From positions 248,001 through 312,000 of the forward strand of contig NZ_JABFMU010000001.1 of assembly GCF_013359695.1 (NCBI RefSeq): a stretch of DNA of 64,000 nucleotides. The letters run 5' to 3'. This DNA comes from Pseudomonas sp. C2B4 (lineage in GTDB: Bacteria > Pseudomonadota > Gammaproteobacteria > Pseudomonadales > Pseudomonadaceae). The notes below the pieces were generated by a model that was not told where the DNA came from, ran no database searches, and saw only the letters and a list, made by a program, of their open reading frames with translations. The position numbers and the translations under genes were made by a program. This document shows, one piece after another, positions 47,411-57,732 of this stretch (position 1 is its first letter; each line of letters starts with the position of its first letter).

Positions 47411-47444
47411 AAAAAATTTGCCCGGCTTGCCGGGCATTTTTTTG
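47411..47444 (+). terminator. Rho-independent terminator after amtB
   Basis: TGCCCGG pairs with CCGGGCA around CTTG, with an A-rich 5' side and a run of seven T. It lies 12 bases after the amtB stop. Confidence 0.93.
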
Positions 47445-47614
47445 TCTGCGATTTATTATTGAAAGTGTAGCTGAAAGGTTTTTTCTTACAGCTTTATGAA
47501 CGTTTACGACGCGTGTTTTTGTGCCGCCGAAGGCTTACATGATGGAAGGAGTATTCGGGCCTTTGTTTTTTCCCAGAGCGCGCTAGAATGCGCCCCGAAC
47601 GTGCGGAGAACTGT

Positions 47615-48040
47615 ATGTGGCAGCAGACTCTGATAACCCTGCGGGCGAGGCCCCGGGGCTTTCATCTGGTAACGGACGAGTTACTCGCCGGCTTGCCTGA
47701 ACTCAAGGCATGTCGGGTTGGTCTGCTGCATTTGTGGCTACAGCATACCTCGGCGTCGTTGACCATCAACGAGAACGCCGATCCGGCGGTACGTCGCGAC
47801 TTCGAACGATTTTTCAATCGTCTGATCCCACAAGGAACAGACGGCTATGAGCATAACGACGAAGGCCTGGACGACCTCCCGGCGCACTTCAAGGCCAGTG
47901 TGCTTGGCTGTCAGCTCAGTCTGCCGATCTCGGCAGGTCGACTGGCGTTAGGGACCTGGCAAGGCGTTTACCTGGGCGAGCACCGTGATCATGGCGGTGC
48001 CCGTAAAGTCCTCGCCACCGTGCACGGTGAAGGGGCATAA
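47615..48040 (+). CDS. YjbQ-family (UPF0047) protein, secondary thiamine-phosphate synthase-like
   Basis: A 141-residue YjbQ-fold protein with the family segments LQHTSASLTINENADPAVRR and LGTWQGVYLGEHRDHGGARK. Members show a weak thiamine-phosphate synthase activity; the physiological role is unsettled. The ATG at 47615 has GGAG upstream; the longer frame from 47588 is less likely. Confidence 0.88.
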   Translation: MWQQTLITLRARPRGFHLVTDELLAGLPELKACRVGLLHLWLQHTSASLTINENADPAVRRDFERFFNRLIPQGTDGYEHNDEGLDDLPAHFKASVLGCQLSLPISAGRLALGTWQGVYLGEHRDHGGARKVLATVHGEGA

Positions 48041-48140
48041 CCGCTGGTCACCAGCGGCTGTTGATTTTTTCCGGCAGCCTTCGACAGAGGGCAAAGCTGG
48101 GCTATAACTAATCTGCTTTTCGCAAGTCATGAGGTAGAAC

Positions 48141-48464
48141 ATGAGCGACGATGATCTGGAAAACGACGACCTCGAAGTAGGCGACGAAGACGATACCGAA
48201 GAAGGTCTGGAAGCAGCGGCGGAAGACGTCGCTGAAGATGACGGCGGTGATGCGCCCGTTCCGACCGCCAAAGGCAAGGCCAAGGCAGCGGTATCGGTCG
48301 ATGAGCTGCCGAGTGTCGAAGCCAAGAACAAGGAACGTGACGCCCTGGCCAAGGCCATGGAAGAGTTCCTGGCTCGTGGCGGCAAGGTGCAGGAAGTGGA
48401 GGCGAATGTGGTCGCCGATCCGCCCAAGAAGCCTGACAACAAGTACGGCAGCCGGCCTATCTGA
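48141..48464 (+). CDS. sutA: RNA polymerase-binding regulator SutA
   Basis: A 107-residue protein with a very acidic N-terminal region (SDDDLENDDLEVGDEDDTEE), a central helix (VEAKNKERDALAKAMEEFLA) and a flexible tail ending KKPDNKYGSRPI. This matches SutA of P. aeruginosa, a largely disordered protein that binds RNA polymerase and raises transcription of ribosomal and other genes in slow-growing cells. A downstream terminator makes it a single-gene unit. Confidence 0.92.
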   Translation: MSDDDLENDDLEVGDEDDTEEGLEAAAEDVAEDDGGDAPVPTAKGKAKAAVSVDELPSVEAKNKERDALAKAMEEFLARGGKVQEVEANVVADPPKKPDNKYGSRPI

Positions 48465-48484
48465 GGCTTGCTTCCTGCTTGCTG

Positions 48485-48513
48485 AAAAAGCCCGCCGTCG
48501 CTGCGGGCTTTTT
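48485..48513 (+). terminator. Rho-independent terminator after sutA
   Basis: AAAAAGCCCGC pairs with GCGGGCTTTTT around a short loop, 20 bases after the sutA stop. Confidence 0.93.
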
Positions 48514-48551
48514 CATGTCTGAAACAAAAGTGATGGATTTGGCACGGTGCC

Positions 48552-48643
48552 CTGTGGGGGCGAGCCTGCTCGCGAAGAGGCCGTCACATTCAACATCGAT
48601 GCCGGTTGACCCACCGCCTTCGCGAGCAGGCTCGCTCCCACAG
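48552..48643. repeat. REP pair (inverted)
   Basis: Two conserved inverted copies between the converging sutA and HAD-hydrolase genes. The spacer (GTCACATTCAACATCGATG) resembles that of the pair at 16735, so whole pairs, not only single units, have been copied. Confidence 0.9.
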
Positions 48644-48652
48644 GTTTCTGTG

Positions 48653-49360
48653 TCAGGCTGACGATGCGTTCCACAACGCCAACAACGCCGGCAACTCGGT
48701 CAGGCTGCGAATCTCGGCATCCGGCAGGCGTTCAGCCTCCCAGATTTTGCCCGCCGGGTTGAACCAGATCGCCCGCAAGCCCGCCTGCTGTGCTCCGGCA
48801 ATGTCGTCCCCCGGATGATCACCGATATGCACTGCCGTTTCGGCGGTTGCACCTCCGCGCTGCAAGGCTTCGTGGAACAGCCGTGCATCGGGTTTGGCGA
48901 TGCCGATATCTTCGGCGCACAACGCAAACTTGAAGTAGTCCGCCAGCCCCAGGCGCCGCACATCGGCGTTGCCATTGGTGACCACGCCGAGGGCGTAGTG
49001 GTTGGCCAGCACCTGCAGGGTCGGTTGCACCTCCGGGAAAACTTCAAGCTGGTGCCGGGCATGCAAGAACACTTCGAAACTCTGGTCGGCCAGGTCTGAT
49101 GCTTCTGCGTGGGTATAACCGGCTTCTTCCAGTGCCTGGAACAGCACTCGACGGCGCAGCGCGCTGATTCGGTGCTTGAGGCTCGGCTCAATACTCAGGA
49201 TGCGTTCTCGAATGGCCCACAAATGTTCCACCGGAACGGCACCCAGGTTGGGCGCATGTTCGGTCAGCCATGCACGCAAAACGGCTTCGGCACTGACGAT
49301 CACCGGGGCGGTGTCCCACAGGGTGTCATCGAGGTCGAAGGTGATCAGTTGGATCGTCAT
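48653..49360 (-). CDS. HAD-family hydrolase
   Basis: A 235-residue haloacid dehalogenase-superfamily phosphatase with motif [11 protein letters not shown], motif II VVTNGN and motif [19 protein letters not shown]. The helical cap lies between motifs I and II. The likely substrate is a small phosphate ester (YigB-like, FMN or sugar phosphate), but not specified by the sequence. It overlaps xerC by four bases at the end of the dapF-xerC operon. Confidence 0.9.
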   Translation of the reverse strand: MTIQLITFDLDDTLWDTAPVIVSAEAVLRAWLTEHAPNLGAVPVEHLWAIRERILSIEPSLKHRISALRRRVLFQALEEAGYTHAEASDLADQSFEVFLHARHQLEVFPEVQPTLQVLANHYALGVVTNGNADVRRLGLADYFKFALCAEDIGIAKPDARLFHEALQRGGATAETAVHIGDHPGDDIAGAQQAGLRAIWFNPAGKIWEAERLPDAEIRSLTELPALLALWNASSA

Positions 49361-50256
49361 GAATCATCGCCTTTAATGCGTTTGGCCCGTGGATGGGCGC
49401 TATCGTAAACCGTGGCCAGGTGCTGGAAATCCAGGTGCGTATAGATCTGCGTGGTCTTGATGTCCGAATGGCCGAGCAGCTCCTGCACCGCCCGCAGGTC
49501 CTGGGAGGATTCGAGTAAATGGCTGGCGAAGGAGTGTCGCAACATGTGCGGGTGCAGGTTTTGCCCCAGTTCGCGTTCGCCCGCCGCCTTCACGCGTAGC
49601 TGGATTGCCCGCGGGCCAAGGCGCCGACCTTGTTGGCTGACAAACACCGCGTCGTCCGCGGGATTGGCCAGGGCCCGCAAGGGCAGCCACAGGTCCAGGG
49701 CCTCGCGCGCCTTCTTGCCCACCGGCAACAGGCGAGTCTTGCTGCCCTTGCCGAACACCTGGACCATGCCATCGGCCAAATCAAGCTGATCGAGATTCAG
49801 CCCGGTCAACTCCGACAGCCGCAATCCAGAGGAATAGAACAGTTCAAGAATGGCCTGATCGCGACGAGCGAGAAAGTCGTCTTCGACCCCACCCTCAAGC
49901 AGCTGCAGGGCGCGGTCGGTATCGAGGGTTTTCGGCAGGCGGCGTTCGCCCTTGGGCGGCGACAGGCCGTTGGCCGGGTCGTGGTCGCAGAGGCCTTCGC
50001 GATTCAGATAATGATAGAGCCCGCGCACCGCCGACAGCAGGCGCGCCAGGCTCTTGGACGACTGGCCTTGTGCATGGAGGCGGGCGATCAGGCTGCGCAG
50101 GCGCTGGATATCCAGCGCGGCCCAGCTCGTGATGTTTTGTTTGATGCACCAGCCCAGCACCTTGTCGAGGTCGCGGCGGTAGGCCGACAGCGTGTGAGGT
50201 GACACCTGCCGCTCACTGCGCAGGTGTTCGCAGTAAGCGTCCAGTTGCCTTTCCAT
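49357..50256 (-). CDS. xerC: Tyrosine recombinase XerC
   Basis: A 299-residue tyrosine recombinase that with XerD resolves chromosome dimers at dif. An N-terminal SAM-like domain ([20 protein letters not shown]) is followed by a catalytic domain with Arg in [25 protein letters not shown], and the final [17 protein letters not shown] holding the nucleophilic Tyr. Its setting in dapF-DUF484-xerC-HAD is the conserved gammaproteobacterial arrangement. Confidence 0.96.
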   Translation of the reverse strand: MERQLDAYCEHLRSERQVSPHTLSAYRRDLDKVLGWCIKQNITSWAALDIQRLRSLIARLHAQGQSSKSLARLLSAVRGLYHYLNREGLCDHDPANGLSPPKGERRLPKTLDTDRALQLLEGGVEDDFLARRDQAILELFYSSGLRLSELTGLNLDQLDLADGMVQVFGKGSKTRLLPVGKKAREALDLWLPLRALANPADDAVFVSQQGRRLGPRAIQLRVKAAGERELGQNLHPHMLRHSFASHLLESSQDLRAVQELLGHSDIKTTQIYTHLDFQHLATVYDSAHPRAKRIKGDDS

Positions 50257-50258
50257 GA

Positions 50259-50984
50259 TCAGCGTACCGAGCGCAGGGAACTGTTGATCCGTGGCAGCAC
50301 GCGGCCCATGACTTCGGCGATATAGCTCAGGAACAGCGTGCCCACCGAGCTTTTGTAGTGCTGCGGATCACGGCTGGCAATGGCCAGGATGCCGTGGATA
50401 CCCTGGTGACTGATGGCGACCACGGCGGTGGAACCGATCTGCTTGCGCTGTTCTTCGCCGAACAGAAAGTCCAGTTCATGCTCGCGCAGGGTGCCGCTGA
50501 CGCTCTTTTCTTCCTGCAGCAAGCCGCCAATGGCCACTTGTGCTTCGGCGTGGGTGACCCAGCGGCCAACCGGCATGGGGTTGTCGCCGAGCAGGATGAG
50601 GCTGACGAAGGGCACCTGGAAGTCCTGGCGCAGGCTGTCTTCGACGCACATCACCACGTCTTCCAGGGTGTTGGCGTCCATCAGTGCAAGGATCAGGCGG
50701 CGGGTCTTGTCGAAGAGACGGTCGTTGTCGCGTGCCACATCCATCAAGTGTGAGAGGCGGTGCCGCAACTCGATGTTGCGGTCTCGCAGGATGGTCATCT
50801 GCCGTTCGACCAGGGATATGGTATCGCCACGTCGGTGGGGAATGCGCAAGGCCGGCAGCAGTTCTTCGTGCTCGATGAAGAAGTCCGGATGAGCCTCCAG
50901 GTACGCGGCAATCGCCGCCGCCTCCAGGCTTTCGGACGCTGATTCGTCGGGCTGTCGAGCGGGTACCTGAGGCTTATCGGTCAT
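50259..50984 (-). CDS. DUF484 family protein (GAF-like)
   Basis: A 241-residue DUF484 protein, conserved between dapF and xerC in gammaproteobacteria. It has [20 protein letters not shown] at the start, a coiled-coil linker ([20 protein letters not shown]) and a GAF-like C-terminal domain. Role unknown. It lies 13 bases after dapF and 2 bases before xerC, so it is co-translated. Confidence 0.9.
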   Translation of the reverse strand: MTDKPQVPARQPDESASESLEAAAIAAYLEAHPDFFIEHEELLPALRIPHRRGDTISLVERQMTILRDRNIELRHRLSHLMDVARDNDRLFDKTRRLILALMDANTLEDVVMCVEDSLRQDFQVPFVSLILLGDNPMPVGRWVTHAEAQVAIGGLLQEEKSVSGTLREHELDFLFGEEQRKQIGSTAVVAISHQGIHGILAIASRDPQHYKSSVGTLFLSYIAEVMGRVLPRINSSLRSVR

Positions 50985-50997
50985 GGTTTCGGCTCAC

Positions 50998-51828
50998 TCA
51001 AAGACGTACTTGTCCTTCGTATACGCGTACTGCCGGGCCGGTCATCATCACCGGTTGGCCAGGGCCTGCCCATTCAATGGACAGGCGCCCGCCAGGCAGG
51101 TCGATCAATAGCGGCGAATCCATCCACCCCTGGCTGATCGCGGCCACCGCCGCGGCACAGGCGCCAGTCCCGCAGGCCTGGGTTTCCCCGGCGCCGCGTT
51201 CCCAGACGCGCAACTGCGCGCGGCCCCGGTCAATGACCTGGAGAAAACCGACATTGACCCGTGCCGGGAAGCGCGGGTGATGTTCGATTTTCGGCCCCAG
51301 TTCATGCACCGGTGCATTGTTGATGTCGCTGACGCGCAGCACGGCGTGGGGGTTGCCCATCGACACGGCAGCCAGCTCGACCGGTGTGCCGTCGACGTCA
51401 ACCTGATAACTCAGTGCTTGTTCCGGCGCCTGGAACGGAATATCGGCCGGCACCAGGCGCGGCGCGCCCATGTTCACGCCGATCTGCCCGTCGTTGCGTA
51501 CATCCAGCTCGATGATGCCGCTTTTGGTTTCGACACGGATCTGCCGCTTTGCGGTCAGGCGCTTGTCGAGCACAAAACGGGCGAAGCAGCGTGCACCGTT
51601 GCCGCACTGTTCCACTTCGGAGCCATCGGAATTGAAGATCCGATAGCGGAAATCCACGTCCGGGTTGCTCGGTGCTTCGACAATCAGCAACTGGTCGAAA
51701 CCGATGCCGGTGTGCCGATCGCCCCACAGCTTGGCGTGCTTGGGCAGAATGTGCGCGTGCTGGCTGACCAGGTCGAGGACCATGAAGTCATTGCCCAGGC
51801 CGTGCATCTTGGTAAAACGCAGCAGCAT
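50998..51828 (-). CDS. dapF: Diaminopimelate epimerase
   Basis: A 276-residue epimerase converting LL- to meso-diaminopimelate for lysine and peptidoglycan. The two active-site cysteines are in [13 protein letters not shown] and [13 protein letters not shown]. The ATG at 51828 ([19 protein letters not shown]) has GGAG upstream; the longer frame to 51861 would overlap lysA. Second in the lppL-lysA-dapF run. Confidence 0.96.
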   Translation of the reverse strand: MLLRFTKMHGLGNDFMVLDLVSQHAHILPKHAKLWGDRHTGIGFDQLLIVEAPSNPDVDFRYRIFNSDGSEVEQCGNGARCFARFVLDKRLTAKRQIRVETKSGIIELDVRNDGQIGVNMGAPRLVPADIPFQAPEQALSYQVDVDGTPVELAAVSMGNPHAVLRVSDINNAPVHELGPKIEHHPRFPARVNVGFLQVIDRGRAQLRVWERGAGETQACGTGACAAAVAAISQGWMDSPLLIDLPGGRLSIEWAGPGQPVMMTGPAVRVYEGQVRL

Positions 51829-51832
51829 GGTT

Positions 51833-53080
51833 TTACTCCGGCAGCAGGCTTTCGCCAGCAAACAACTCGGCTACCGTTTCACGGCGACGCACTTCAAAGG
51901 CCTGGTCACCGTCCACCAACACTTCGGCGGCACGGCCGCGGGTGTTGTAGTTGGAACTCATGACAAACCCGTAGGCGCCCGCCGAATGCACGGCCAGCAG
52001 ATCGCCTTCTTCCAGGGCCAGTTCACGCTCCTTGGCCAGGAAGTCGCCGGTCTCGCAGATCGGGCCGACGATGTCGTAAGTGCGGGCGGCGGAGTTGCGC
52101 GGGCGTACGGCCGTGACGTCCATCCAGGCTTGATACAGCGCCGGGCGGATCAGGTCGTTCATGGCGGCGTCGACGATGGCGAAGTCTTTGTGCTCGGTGT
52201 GCTTGAGGTACTCGACCTGGGTCAGCAGCACGCCGGCGTTGGCCACGATGAAGCGGCCCGGTTCGAACACCAGTGCCAGGTCGCGGCCGTCGAGACGCTC
52301 GCGCACGGCTTTGATGTAGTCGCCGGCCAATGGCGGCTCTTCATCGCGATAACGCACGCCCAGGCCGCCGCCAAGGTCAATGTGGCGCAGGTAGATGCCG
52401 CAATCGCCGAGACGGTCGACCAGGCCCAGCAGGCGGTCGAGGGCGTCGATGAATGGCGGCAGGGTGGTCAGTTGCGAGCCGATATGGCAGTCGACGCCGA
52501 CCACTTCCAGGTTCGGCAGCTGCGCGGCACGCACGTACACGTCTTCGGCATCGGCAATGGCGATGCCGAACTTGTTCTCTTTGAGACCGGTGGAAATGTA
52601 CGGATGAGTACCGGCGTCGACGTCCGGGTTCACGCGCAGCGAAATCGGCGCACGAACACCCAGCTCGGCGGCCACGACTTGCAGGCGTTCCAGCTCGTCG
52701 GTGGATTCGACGTTGAAGCAGTGCACGCCGACTTCCAGGGCGCGACGCATGTCATCACGGGTCTTGCCGACGCCGGAGAACACGATCTTGTCGGCGCTGC
52801 CGCCAGCGGCCAGTACGCGTTCAAGCTCGCCACGGGAAACGATGTCGAAACCGGCGCCCAGACGCGCCAGGACATTCAGTACGCCCAGGTTGGAGTTGGC
52901 CTTGACCGCGAAGCAGACCAGGTGCGGCATGCCGGCCAGCGCATCGGCGTAAGCCAGGTATTGGGCTTCGATGTGGGCACGGGAATAAACGTAGGTGGGT
53001 GTACCAAAGCGATCGGCGATGGCAGACAGGGCAACACCTTCCGCGAACAGTTCACCGTCACGGTAGTTAAAAGCGTCCAT
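51833..53080 (-). CDS. lysA: Diaminopimelate decarboxylase
   Basis: A 415-residue fold-III PLP enzyme making L-lysine from meso-diaminopimelate. The cofactor lysine is in [22 protein letters not shown] binds phosphate, and the C-terminal domain carries [14 protein letters not shown] with the substrate-binding Cys. It lies 9 bases behind lppL and 4 bases before dapF. Confidence 0.96.
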   Translation of the reverse strand: MDAFNYRDGELFAEGVALSAIADRFGTPTYVYSRAHIEAQYLAYADALAGMPHLVCFAVKANSNLGVLNVLARLGAGFDIVSRGELERVLAAGGSADKIVFSGVGKTRDDMRRALEVGVHCFNVESTDELERLQVVAAELGVRAPISLRVNPDVDAGTHPYISTGLKENKFGIAIADAEDVYVRAAQLPNLEVVGVDCHIGSQLTTLPPFIDALDRLLGLVDRLGDCGIYLRHIDLGGGLGVRYRDEEPPLAGDYIKAVRERLDGRDLALVFEPGRFIVANAGVLLTQVEYLKHTEHKDFAIVDAAMNDLIRPALYQAWMDVTAVRPRNSAARTYDIVGPICETGDFLAKERELALEEGDLLAVHSAGAYGFVMSSNYNTRGRAAEVLVDGDQAFEVRRRETVAELFAGESLLPE

Positions 53081-53089
53081 GAGGTTCCC

Positions 53090-53263
53090 TTATTGGTAGA
53101 CGTCGTGCTTGTGTGCTTTGGACGGCTGCTTTTGCGAGGACTGAGCCTGCTCTGCAGGGTCCTGGTCTTCGTCGGGCAGGTACAGCGGGCCTTTTTGACC
53201 GCAGGCGGACACGAGGCAGGCAACCGCGAGGAGCGCAGCAAGGGAAGAGATCAGGCGCTTCAT
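53090..53263 (-). CDS. lppL: Small lipoprotein LppL (YifL-like, LPS translocon maturation-type family)
   Basis: A 57-residue lipoprotein too short for many gene callers. It begins [20 protein letters not shown] and has the lipobox [14 protein letters not shown]; the [10 protein letters not shown] motif defines the YifL/LptM-like family. In E. coli the homologue LptM helps assemble the LptD outer-membrane LPS translocon. The tail is polar and glutamine-rich. First gene of the lysA-dapF operon, as in P. aeruginosa. Confidence 0.88.
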   Translation of the reverse strand: MKRLISSLAALLAVACLVSACGQKGPLYLPDEDQDPAEQAQSSQKQPSKAHKHDVYQ

Positions 53264-53383
53264 GGCGAAATCCTTGAAAATGCATTAATTGCGCCGGAGT
53301 ATACCGGCCACCCGGCAGCTTGCCTATGCGATGGGGCTCCCGTCCGGCGGGGCCTGCCGATGCCGGTCGGTATCGTGCAAACC

Positions 53384-53475
53384 CTGTGGGAGGGAGCCTG
53401 CTCGCGAAAACGGAGGATCAGTCAGCCATAATGTTGAATGGACTGGCGCCTTCGCGAGCAGGCTCGCTCCCACAG
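53384..53475. repeat. REP pair (inverted)
   Basis: Two inverted copies in the 307-base gap between the divergent lppL and cyaY. Unlike most pairs in this window it lies between two gene starts. I see no other feature in the gap. Confidence 0.88.
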
Positions 53476-53570
53476 GTATAGGTTCCTGATCGTTATCCTT
53501 TGCAATCGGCCGGGCTCGCCCGTATCTTGCGGCGCTTGAGCCTGATCAGACACTTTTTGAGGTTGCCGTA

Positions 53571-53903
53571 ATGAGTTTGTCCGAAGCCCGTTTCCACGAT
53601 CTGGTCGATGCCACCCAGCAAACCCTGGAGGACATCTTTGACGACTGCGACCTGGATATCGATCTGGAGAGCTCGGCCGGTGTGCTGACCGTGAAGTTCG
53701 AAAACGGCACCCAGCTGATCTTCAGTCGTCAGGAGCCGCTGCGGCAGTTGTGGCTGGCGGCGGTTTCCGGCGGCTTCCACTTCGATTACGACGAAGAGAG
53801 CGAACGCTGGATGTGCGACAAGAGCGAAGAGCAACTGGGTGAAATGCTCGAGCGCATCGTCAAGCAGCAAGCCGACGTCGAACTTGATTTCGAAGGTCTG
53901 TGA
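53571..53903 (+). CDS. cyaY: Frataxin-like iron donor CyaY
   Basis: A 110-residue frataxin homologue. The acidic first helix (ARFHDLVDATQQTLEDIFDD) and the sheet segment LTVKFENGTQLIFSRQEPLR are characteristic. It binds iron and regulates iron-sulfur cluster assembly with IscS. Followed four bases later by the DUF1289 gene. Confidence 0.94.
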   Translation: MSLSEARFHDLVDATQQTLEDIFDDCDLDIDLESSAGVLTVKFENGTQLIFSRQEPLRQLWLAAVSGGFHFDYDEESERWMCDKSEEQLGEMLERIVKQQADVELDFEGL

Positions 53904-53907
53904 GACC

Positions 53908-54135
53908 GTGACCCAGCCTTCACCCACCCGTCCGCCCAAGCCGCTCTACAGCAATGTCAGCCCGGCGGTGCCATCGCCGTGCAGCGGTGTGTGCCGGCTG
54001 GATGAGCAGAAAGTCTGCCTCGGCTGTTTCCGCCATGTCGAAGACATTCGCGAATGGCGTTCGGCCGATGACGAGCGGCGGCGGGTGATTTGTGCGCAGG
54101 CCTCAAATCGCAAAAACACCGCAAATCCTCTGTAG
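53908..54135 (+). CDS. DUF1289 small cysteine-containing protein
   Basis: A 75-residue protein with the DUF1289 pattern PCSGVCRLDEQKVCLGCFR, four cysteines likely binding a metal. The start is a GTG at 53908, four bases after the cyaY stop; no ATG fits. It is probably translated with cyaY. Function unknown. Confidence 0.8.
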   Translation: MTQPSPTRPPKPLYSNVSPAVPSPCSGVCRLDEQKVCLGCFRHVEDIREWRSADDERRRVICAQASNRKNTANPL

Positions 54136-54212
54136 GAGCTGCCGGGTGGCGGCTTGTATATTTTTTGAGCTGTGATAGTGTCCGGATACGCCTCAACCCA
54201 TCGAGGCTCGTG

Positions 54213-54241
54213 AAAACCCCGCCTTTTTCTGGCGGGGTTTT
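54213..54241 (+). terminator. Terminator or attenuator between the DUF1289 gene and rnk
   Basis: AAAACCCCGCC pairs with GGCGGGGTTTT, and a T-rich stretch follows. It lies 38 bases upstream of the rnk start, so it either ends the cyaY transcript or limits read-through into rnk. Confidence 0.85.
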
Positions 54242-54278
54242 GCTTTTTTCGTGCAGAAGAAAGGAGTCTGCCCTGATC

Positions 54279-54689
54279 ATGACCGCACCTTCCATCACCC
54301 TTACCCGTCTGGACGTTCAGCGTCTGGAGCGTCTGATCGACAGCCTGGACGAAACGCTGCCGGGCGTCATCGCGCTGCAAACCGAACTGGACCGCGCCGA
54401 TACGCTGGTCGGCCACGATGAAGTGCCCGCCGATGTCGTCACCATGAATTCCCGCGTGCATTGCCGTGAAGAGATCAGCGGCAAGGACTATCACCTGACC
54501 CTGGTTTACCCGAAGGATGCCAATGCCGACGAAGGCAAGATTTCCATCCTGGCACCCGTGGGCAGCGCATTGCTTGGCTTGAAGGTGGGTCAGCACATCG
54601 ACTGGCCGGCACCGGGCGGCAAAACACTGAAGCTGACCCTGCTGGAAGTCGAATCCCAGCCGGCCAATGGCGGTGACTTCCCGGAGTGA
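54279..54689 (+). CDS. rnk: Regulator of nucleoside diphosphate kinase (Rnk)
   Basis: A 136-residue protein with a short coiled-coil N-terminus and a C-terminal GreA/B-type FKBP domain (VYPKDANADEGKISILAPVG, GSALLGLKVGQHIDWPAPGG). Rnk binds RNA polymerase and influences Ndk levels and alginate production in P. aeruginosa. The ATG at 54279 is chosen; AAGGAG is 13 bases upstream, which is long. The gene converges with cyaA. Confidence 0.9.
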   Translation: MTAPSITLTRLDVQRLERLIDSLDETLPGVIALQTELDRADTLVGHDEVPADVVTMNSRVHCREEISGKDYHLTLVYPKDANADEGKISILAPVGSALLGLKVGQHIDWPAPGGKTLKLTLLEVESQPANGGDFPE

Positions 54690-54696
54690 CGACCGC

Positions 54697-57540
54697 TCAG
54701 ACCTGCTCGAGCGCCTCGTTCAATGCGTGCTCCAGGTCGGCCTTGTAGCGCAGATACAAATTGCTTGATCCCTGACCATCACCGAGCAGGCCCGACAGGT
54801 CCAGGTCGGTGATGTAGCAGCGATAGCGTTCGGTCTCGCGGCGCTGTTCGACGATTTCCCTGGCGACCACGCTGAACAGTTGGTCGCCATGCTCCAGTTC
54901 TGAAAACTCCCGCTGATTACAATACAACGTGACTTGCACCTTGCCCGGTGTGGCTTTGCCGACGATCGCCTGCACGTCATAGAAAGGTTTATTGACCGGG
55001 GTTTGCGGTGCCGGGCGGGCCTCGACCCGACGGGCCCGGCCTGTACCTGAAGGCAGGAGTTGGTAATACCGGGTGTCCAGGCTCCCGGGTTGACCCGCAT
55101 CCATCGGTAGCAGGGCGTCGCGTCGGTATTGAATCGATTGCAGGAACCGTTGCAGCGGCACCAGCAGACTGTGTTCGTCATGCCACGGCAAACGCTGCTG
55201 CCACAGGGCATTGAACTCATCGAGTACATACAGATCGGCCTGGTCTTCGTTGATCCGGTAGAACACCTGCACGCAATCAGGTTGGCCCATGGGCAGCAGC
55301 AATGCGAGGTCGCTGTCATCCAGTGCCATCGGGTCAAGATGCAGCGGGCTGTAGCTGACCAGGTCCTCACTCAGGTAATCGACCAGCGCCGGCAATGTGG
55401 CCAGGGCGACATGATTGACCTGGCCGGGCACCAGTTCCAGCACGTGGTAATGCTGCTGGACCTGGATCAGGTAGCGGTGATTGAGTTTGCTCAGCAGCAG
55501 GGTCTGCGCGGTGTCGATGATCGCTTCGACGCGCTGGGCGATGAATTGCGCGCGGTTATGGCAGAAACAGCGTACGCGCAGCCGGGGTTGTCGCGGACCG
55601 TCCGGCAGGTCGTTGAGGTAATCGCGCAGGCAGTCGAGCAGGGCGTGGGGGCCATCGAAGCGATTGACCAGCACTTCGTTCCAGCTGTTGAGCGTGACTT
55701 GATCCAGGGTCAGCACCAGATTCTCCCGGACTCCGGCGTAACTCAGGGAGTCGGTGCGTTCGGTGGTCATCAGGATGTTCAAGTCACGGTGGTGCTTGAG
55801 CGGGTCGATGCCGACGTTCACCAGGATCAGCACTTCGCTGGGCACACTGGCCCGCAGCAAGGGTTCTTCGGCGACGGCCGGCAGGGGCAGGGGAATGCTC
55901 TGTTGCAGGCTGCCGAGCAGGTTGAACAGCTCGAATTCGCTCAAGTCGCTGCTGCCAGGGTGCAAGGCCAGACGGGTGCTGCTGTCGATCACGCCGTTGC
56001 GGTGGCACCAGGTGAGCAATTCGAGCAATTGGCGGCTGCGTTTGATCGGCGCGAAATGCTCCCACTCCAGAGCGGTCAGACTGCCGTTGTACAGGCCCCA
56101 CTGAGATTGCCCAGGTTCCTTCCTGTTGGCCGCGTGCACCAGTGTCAGGGTGTCTTCGGCCAGGTCCGGGGCAATTCCCGGGTTGATGAATTCGACCTTG
56201 TCCGCCTTGCGCTCAAAGGCCGCGTACAGGCGTCGGCCCAGTACGCTGAGATCACGCTTGTTGATCAGGCTGACGGTCTGTTCGTTGCGGGCGAACTGGG
56301 TCAAAAAGCGGTAACTGTAATTCAGCTCGGTGACCAGCGCCCGGCGCTCGGAACTGACCTGGCGGACTTTCCACTGGCTGCGGCTGTCGAGCAGGGCCAG
56401 CTGGCGCTGGTCCCAATGCCATTCACGGGCCAGGCGCTCCAGTAAGGTACGCTGCCAGCTTTGGGTGCGGCTGTTGCCGGTGAGTTTGCGATTGACCTTC
56501 AGGTACAGCGCGCGCCTTACCAGCTCCAGCCGCTCCGGCTCGTTGCGGGCAATGAGGTATTCCTCGATGCGCCGGTACACCACTACGTATGGATCCAGCT
56601 CATCCAGGTCGAGCCGGTTGGCGAACACCGCTTGTTTGAAGCGCAGGCTCAGGCACTGGACCCTTGGGTGTTCACTGGCGTACACCTCGGTCAGCAACAG
56701 CTTGAGCACTGATTTGTAGGGCGACTCGATGCCCTTGAACAACTGCCACAATCCGGCGCCGATAAATTCCCCAGGCGGGATAAAAGCGAGGTTTCCCAGG
56801 TCCAGGGTTTCGTCGGCGCGAATGAAGCGCTTGGAAGTCAGCGTATGGGTGTATCGATCGTAGCTCGCTTCCTCGTAGACCGGCACCAGCCACCAGATCG
56901 GCGTGCGCCCGGCCAGCCAGATCGCGGTGCGGTAGAACTCGTCCAGCAGCAGGTAGTGCTGGGTGGTGCCGCAGTTTTCGGAGCTGAGTTGATTGTCGCG
57001 CTCGCCTCGCACGAAGCGGGCCGGGTCGATCAGGAAAAAGTGCGCCTCGGCGCCCTGGCTGGCAGCCCAGGCTTCGAGTAACTGACATTTTTTGCGCAGC
57101 TCAGTGAGTTCGTGTTCTTTCAAGTCGGAAGCATGGCACACCCACACATCCATATCGCTTTGATCGGCCTGGGCCAGGGTGCCGAGGCTGCCCATCAGGA
57201 ACAGGCCATGAATCGGGCGGGGCGGATTGCTGCCGTGGCGTGGCTTGTAGGAAAACGAGCGGGTCAGGCGCTGGGCTTCGGCGAGGACGTTGGCGTCCGG
57301 TTCGAAATTCGACAGTCCGGCCGGCGTGCTGCCCGAGACATAACCTGGCAACAGCGGATGATTGACGTGGAAAAACAGCGGCAGGAGGTTGAGCACACCT
57401 TGCTGGCGGGGCGACAACCCCTCCATGGCCCGCGCCATCCGGCCTTCGTTGAGCTTTAGAAAACGCGCGCGCAGTTGGCTGAGAACCTTGCGGTCGATTC
57501 CCTCGTCCAGATCGGGGCGGATTTCATGGGTGCGGATCAT
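54697..57540 (-). CDS. cyaA: Class I adenylate cyclase
   Basis: A 947-residue class I cyclase making cAMP from ATP in the cytoplasm. The N-terminal catalytic region contains the nucleotidyltransferase signature LFLMGSLGTLAQADQSDMDV, with the metal-binding DMDVWVCH. The long C-terminal half is the glucose-responsive regulatory region of this family. Full length for the class. Confidence 0.95.
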   Translation of the reverse strand: MIRTHEIRPDLDEGIDRKVLSQLRARFLKLNEGRMARAMEGLSPRQQGVLNLLPLFFHVNHPLLPGYVSGSTPAGLSNFEPDANVLAEAQRLTRSFSYKPRHGSNPPRPIHGLFLMGSLGTLAQADQSDMDVWVCHASDLKEHELTELRKKCQLLEAWAASQGAEAHFFLIDPARFVRGERDNQLSSENCGTTQHYLLLDEFYRTAIWLAGRTPIWWLVPVYEEASYDRYTHTLTSKRFIRADETLDLGNLAFIPPGEFIGAGLWQLFKGIESPYKSVLKLLLTEVYASEHPRVQCLSLRFKQAVFANRLDLDELDPYVVVYRRIEEYLIARNEPERLELVRRALYLKVNRKLTGNSRTQSWQRTLLERLAREWHWDQRQLALLDSRSQWKVRQVSSERRALVTELNYSYRFLTQFARNEQTVSLINKRDLSVLGRRLYAAFERKADKVEFINPGIAPDLAEDTLTLVHAANRKEPGQSQWGLYNGSLTALEWEHFAPIKRSRQLLELLTWCHRNGVIDSSTRLALHPGSSDLSEFELFNLLGSLQQSIPLPLPAVAEEPLLRASVPSEVLILVNVGIDPLKHHRDLNILMTTERTDSLSYAGVRENLVLTLDQVTLNSWNEVLVNRFDGPHALLDCLRDYLNDLPDGPRQPRLRVRCFCHNRAQFIAQRVEAIIDTAQTLLLSKLNHRYLIQVQQHYHVLELVPGQVNHVALATLPALVDYLSEDLVSYSPLHLDPMALDDSDLALLLPMGQPDCVQVFYRINEDQADLYVLDEFNALWQQRLPWHDEHSLLVPLQRFLQSIQYRRDALLPMDAGQPGSLDTRYYQLLPSGTGRARRVEARPAPQTPVNKPFYDVQAIVGKATPGKVQVTLYCNQREFSELEHGDQLFSVVAREIVEQRRETERYRCYITDLDLSGLLGDGQGSSNLYLRYKADLEHALNEALEQV

Positions 57541-57683
57541 GTCAGCTCAAACCGGCTCGCAGGGCTCGGACGTGGGGCTCTCAGGTGAGGGGAGTTTAGC
57601 GCCTCGGTCCCGGGACATTTAAGCTGAATTTGGTTTTCTGACGCCAGATTTATATCGCGGGGCGACGTCAGGCGGCAGGGAGT

Positions 57684-57719
57684 GCCCGCGGAAATCCCAT
57701 GGCGGGGGTTTCCGTGGGC
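57684..57719 (-). terminator. Stem-loop downstream of the TIGR02647 gene
   Basis: GCCCGCGGAAATCCC can pair with GGGTTTCCGTGGGC with one G-T pair. There is no T run, so this may be a stabilising hairpin rather than an intrinsic terminator. Confidence 0.4.
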
Positions 57720-57732
57720 GATACGCTGGAAT

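Noticed and set aside
54133..54160. Single REP-like fragment CTGTAGGAGCTGCCGGGTGG
   Set aside because: Only the first ten bases match the REP variant; there is no inverted partner nearby.
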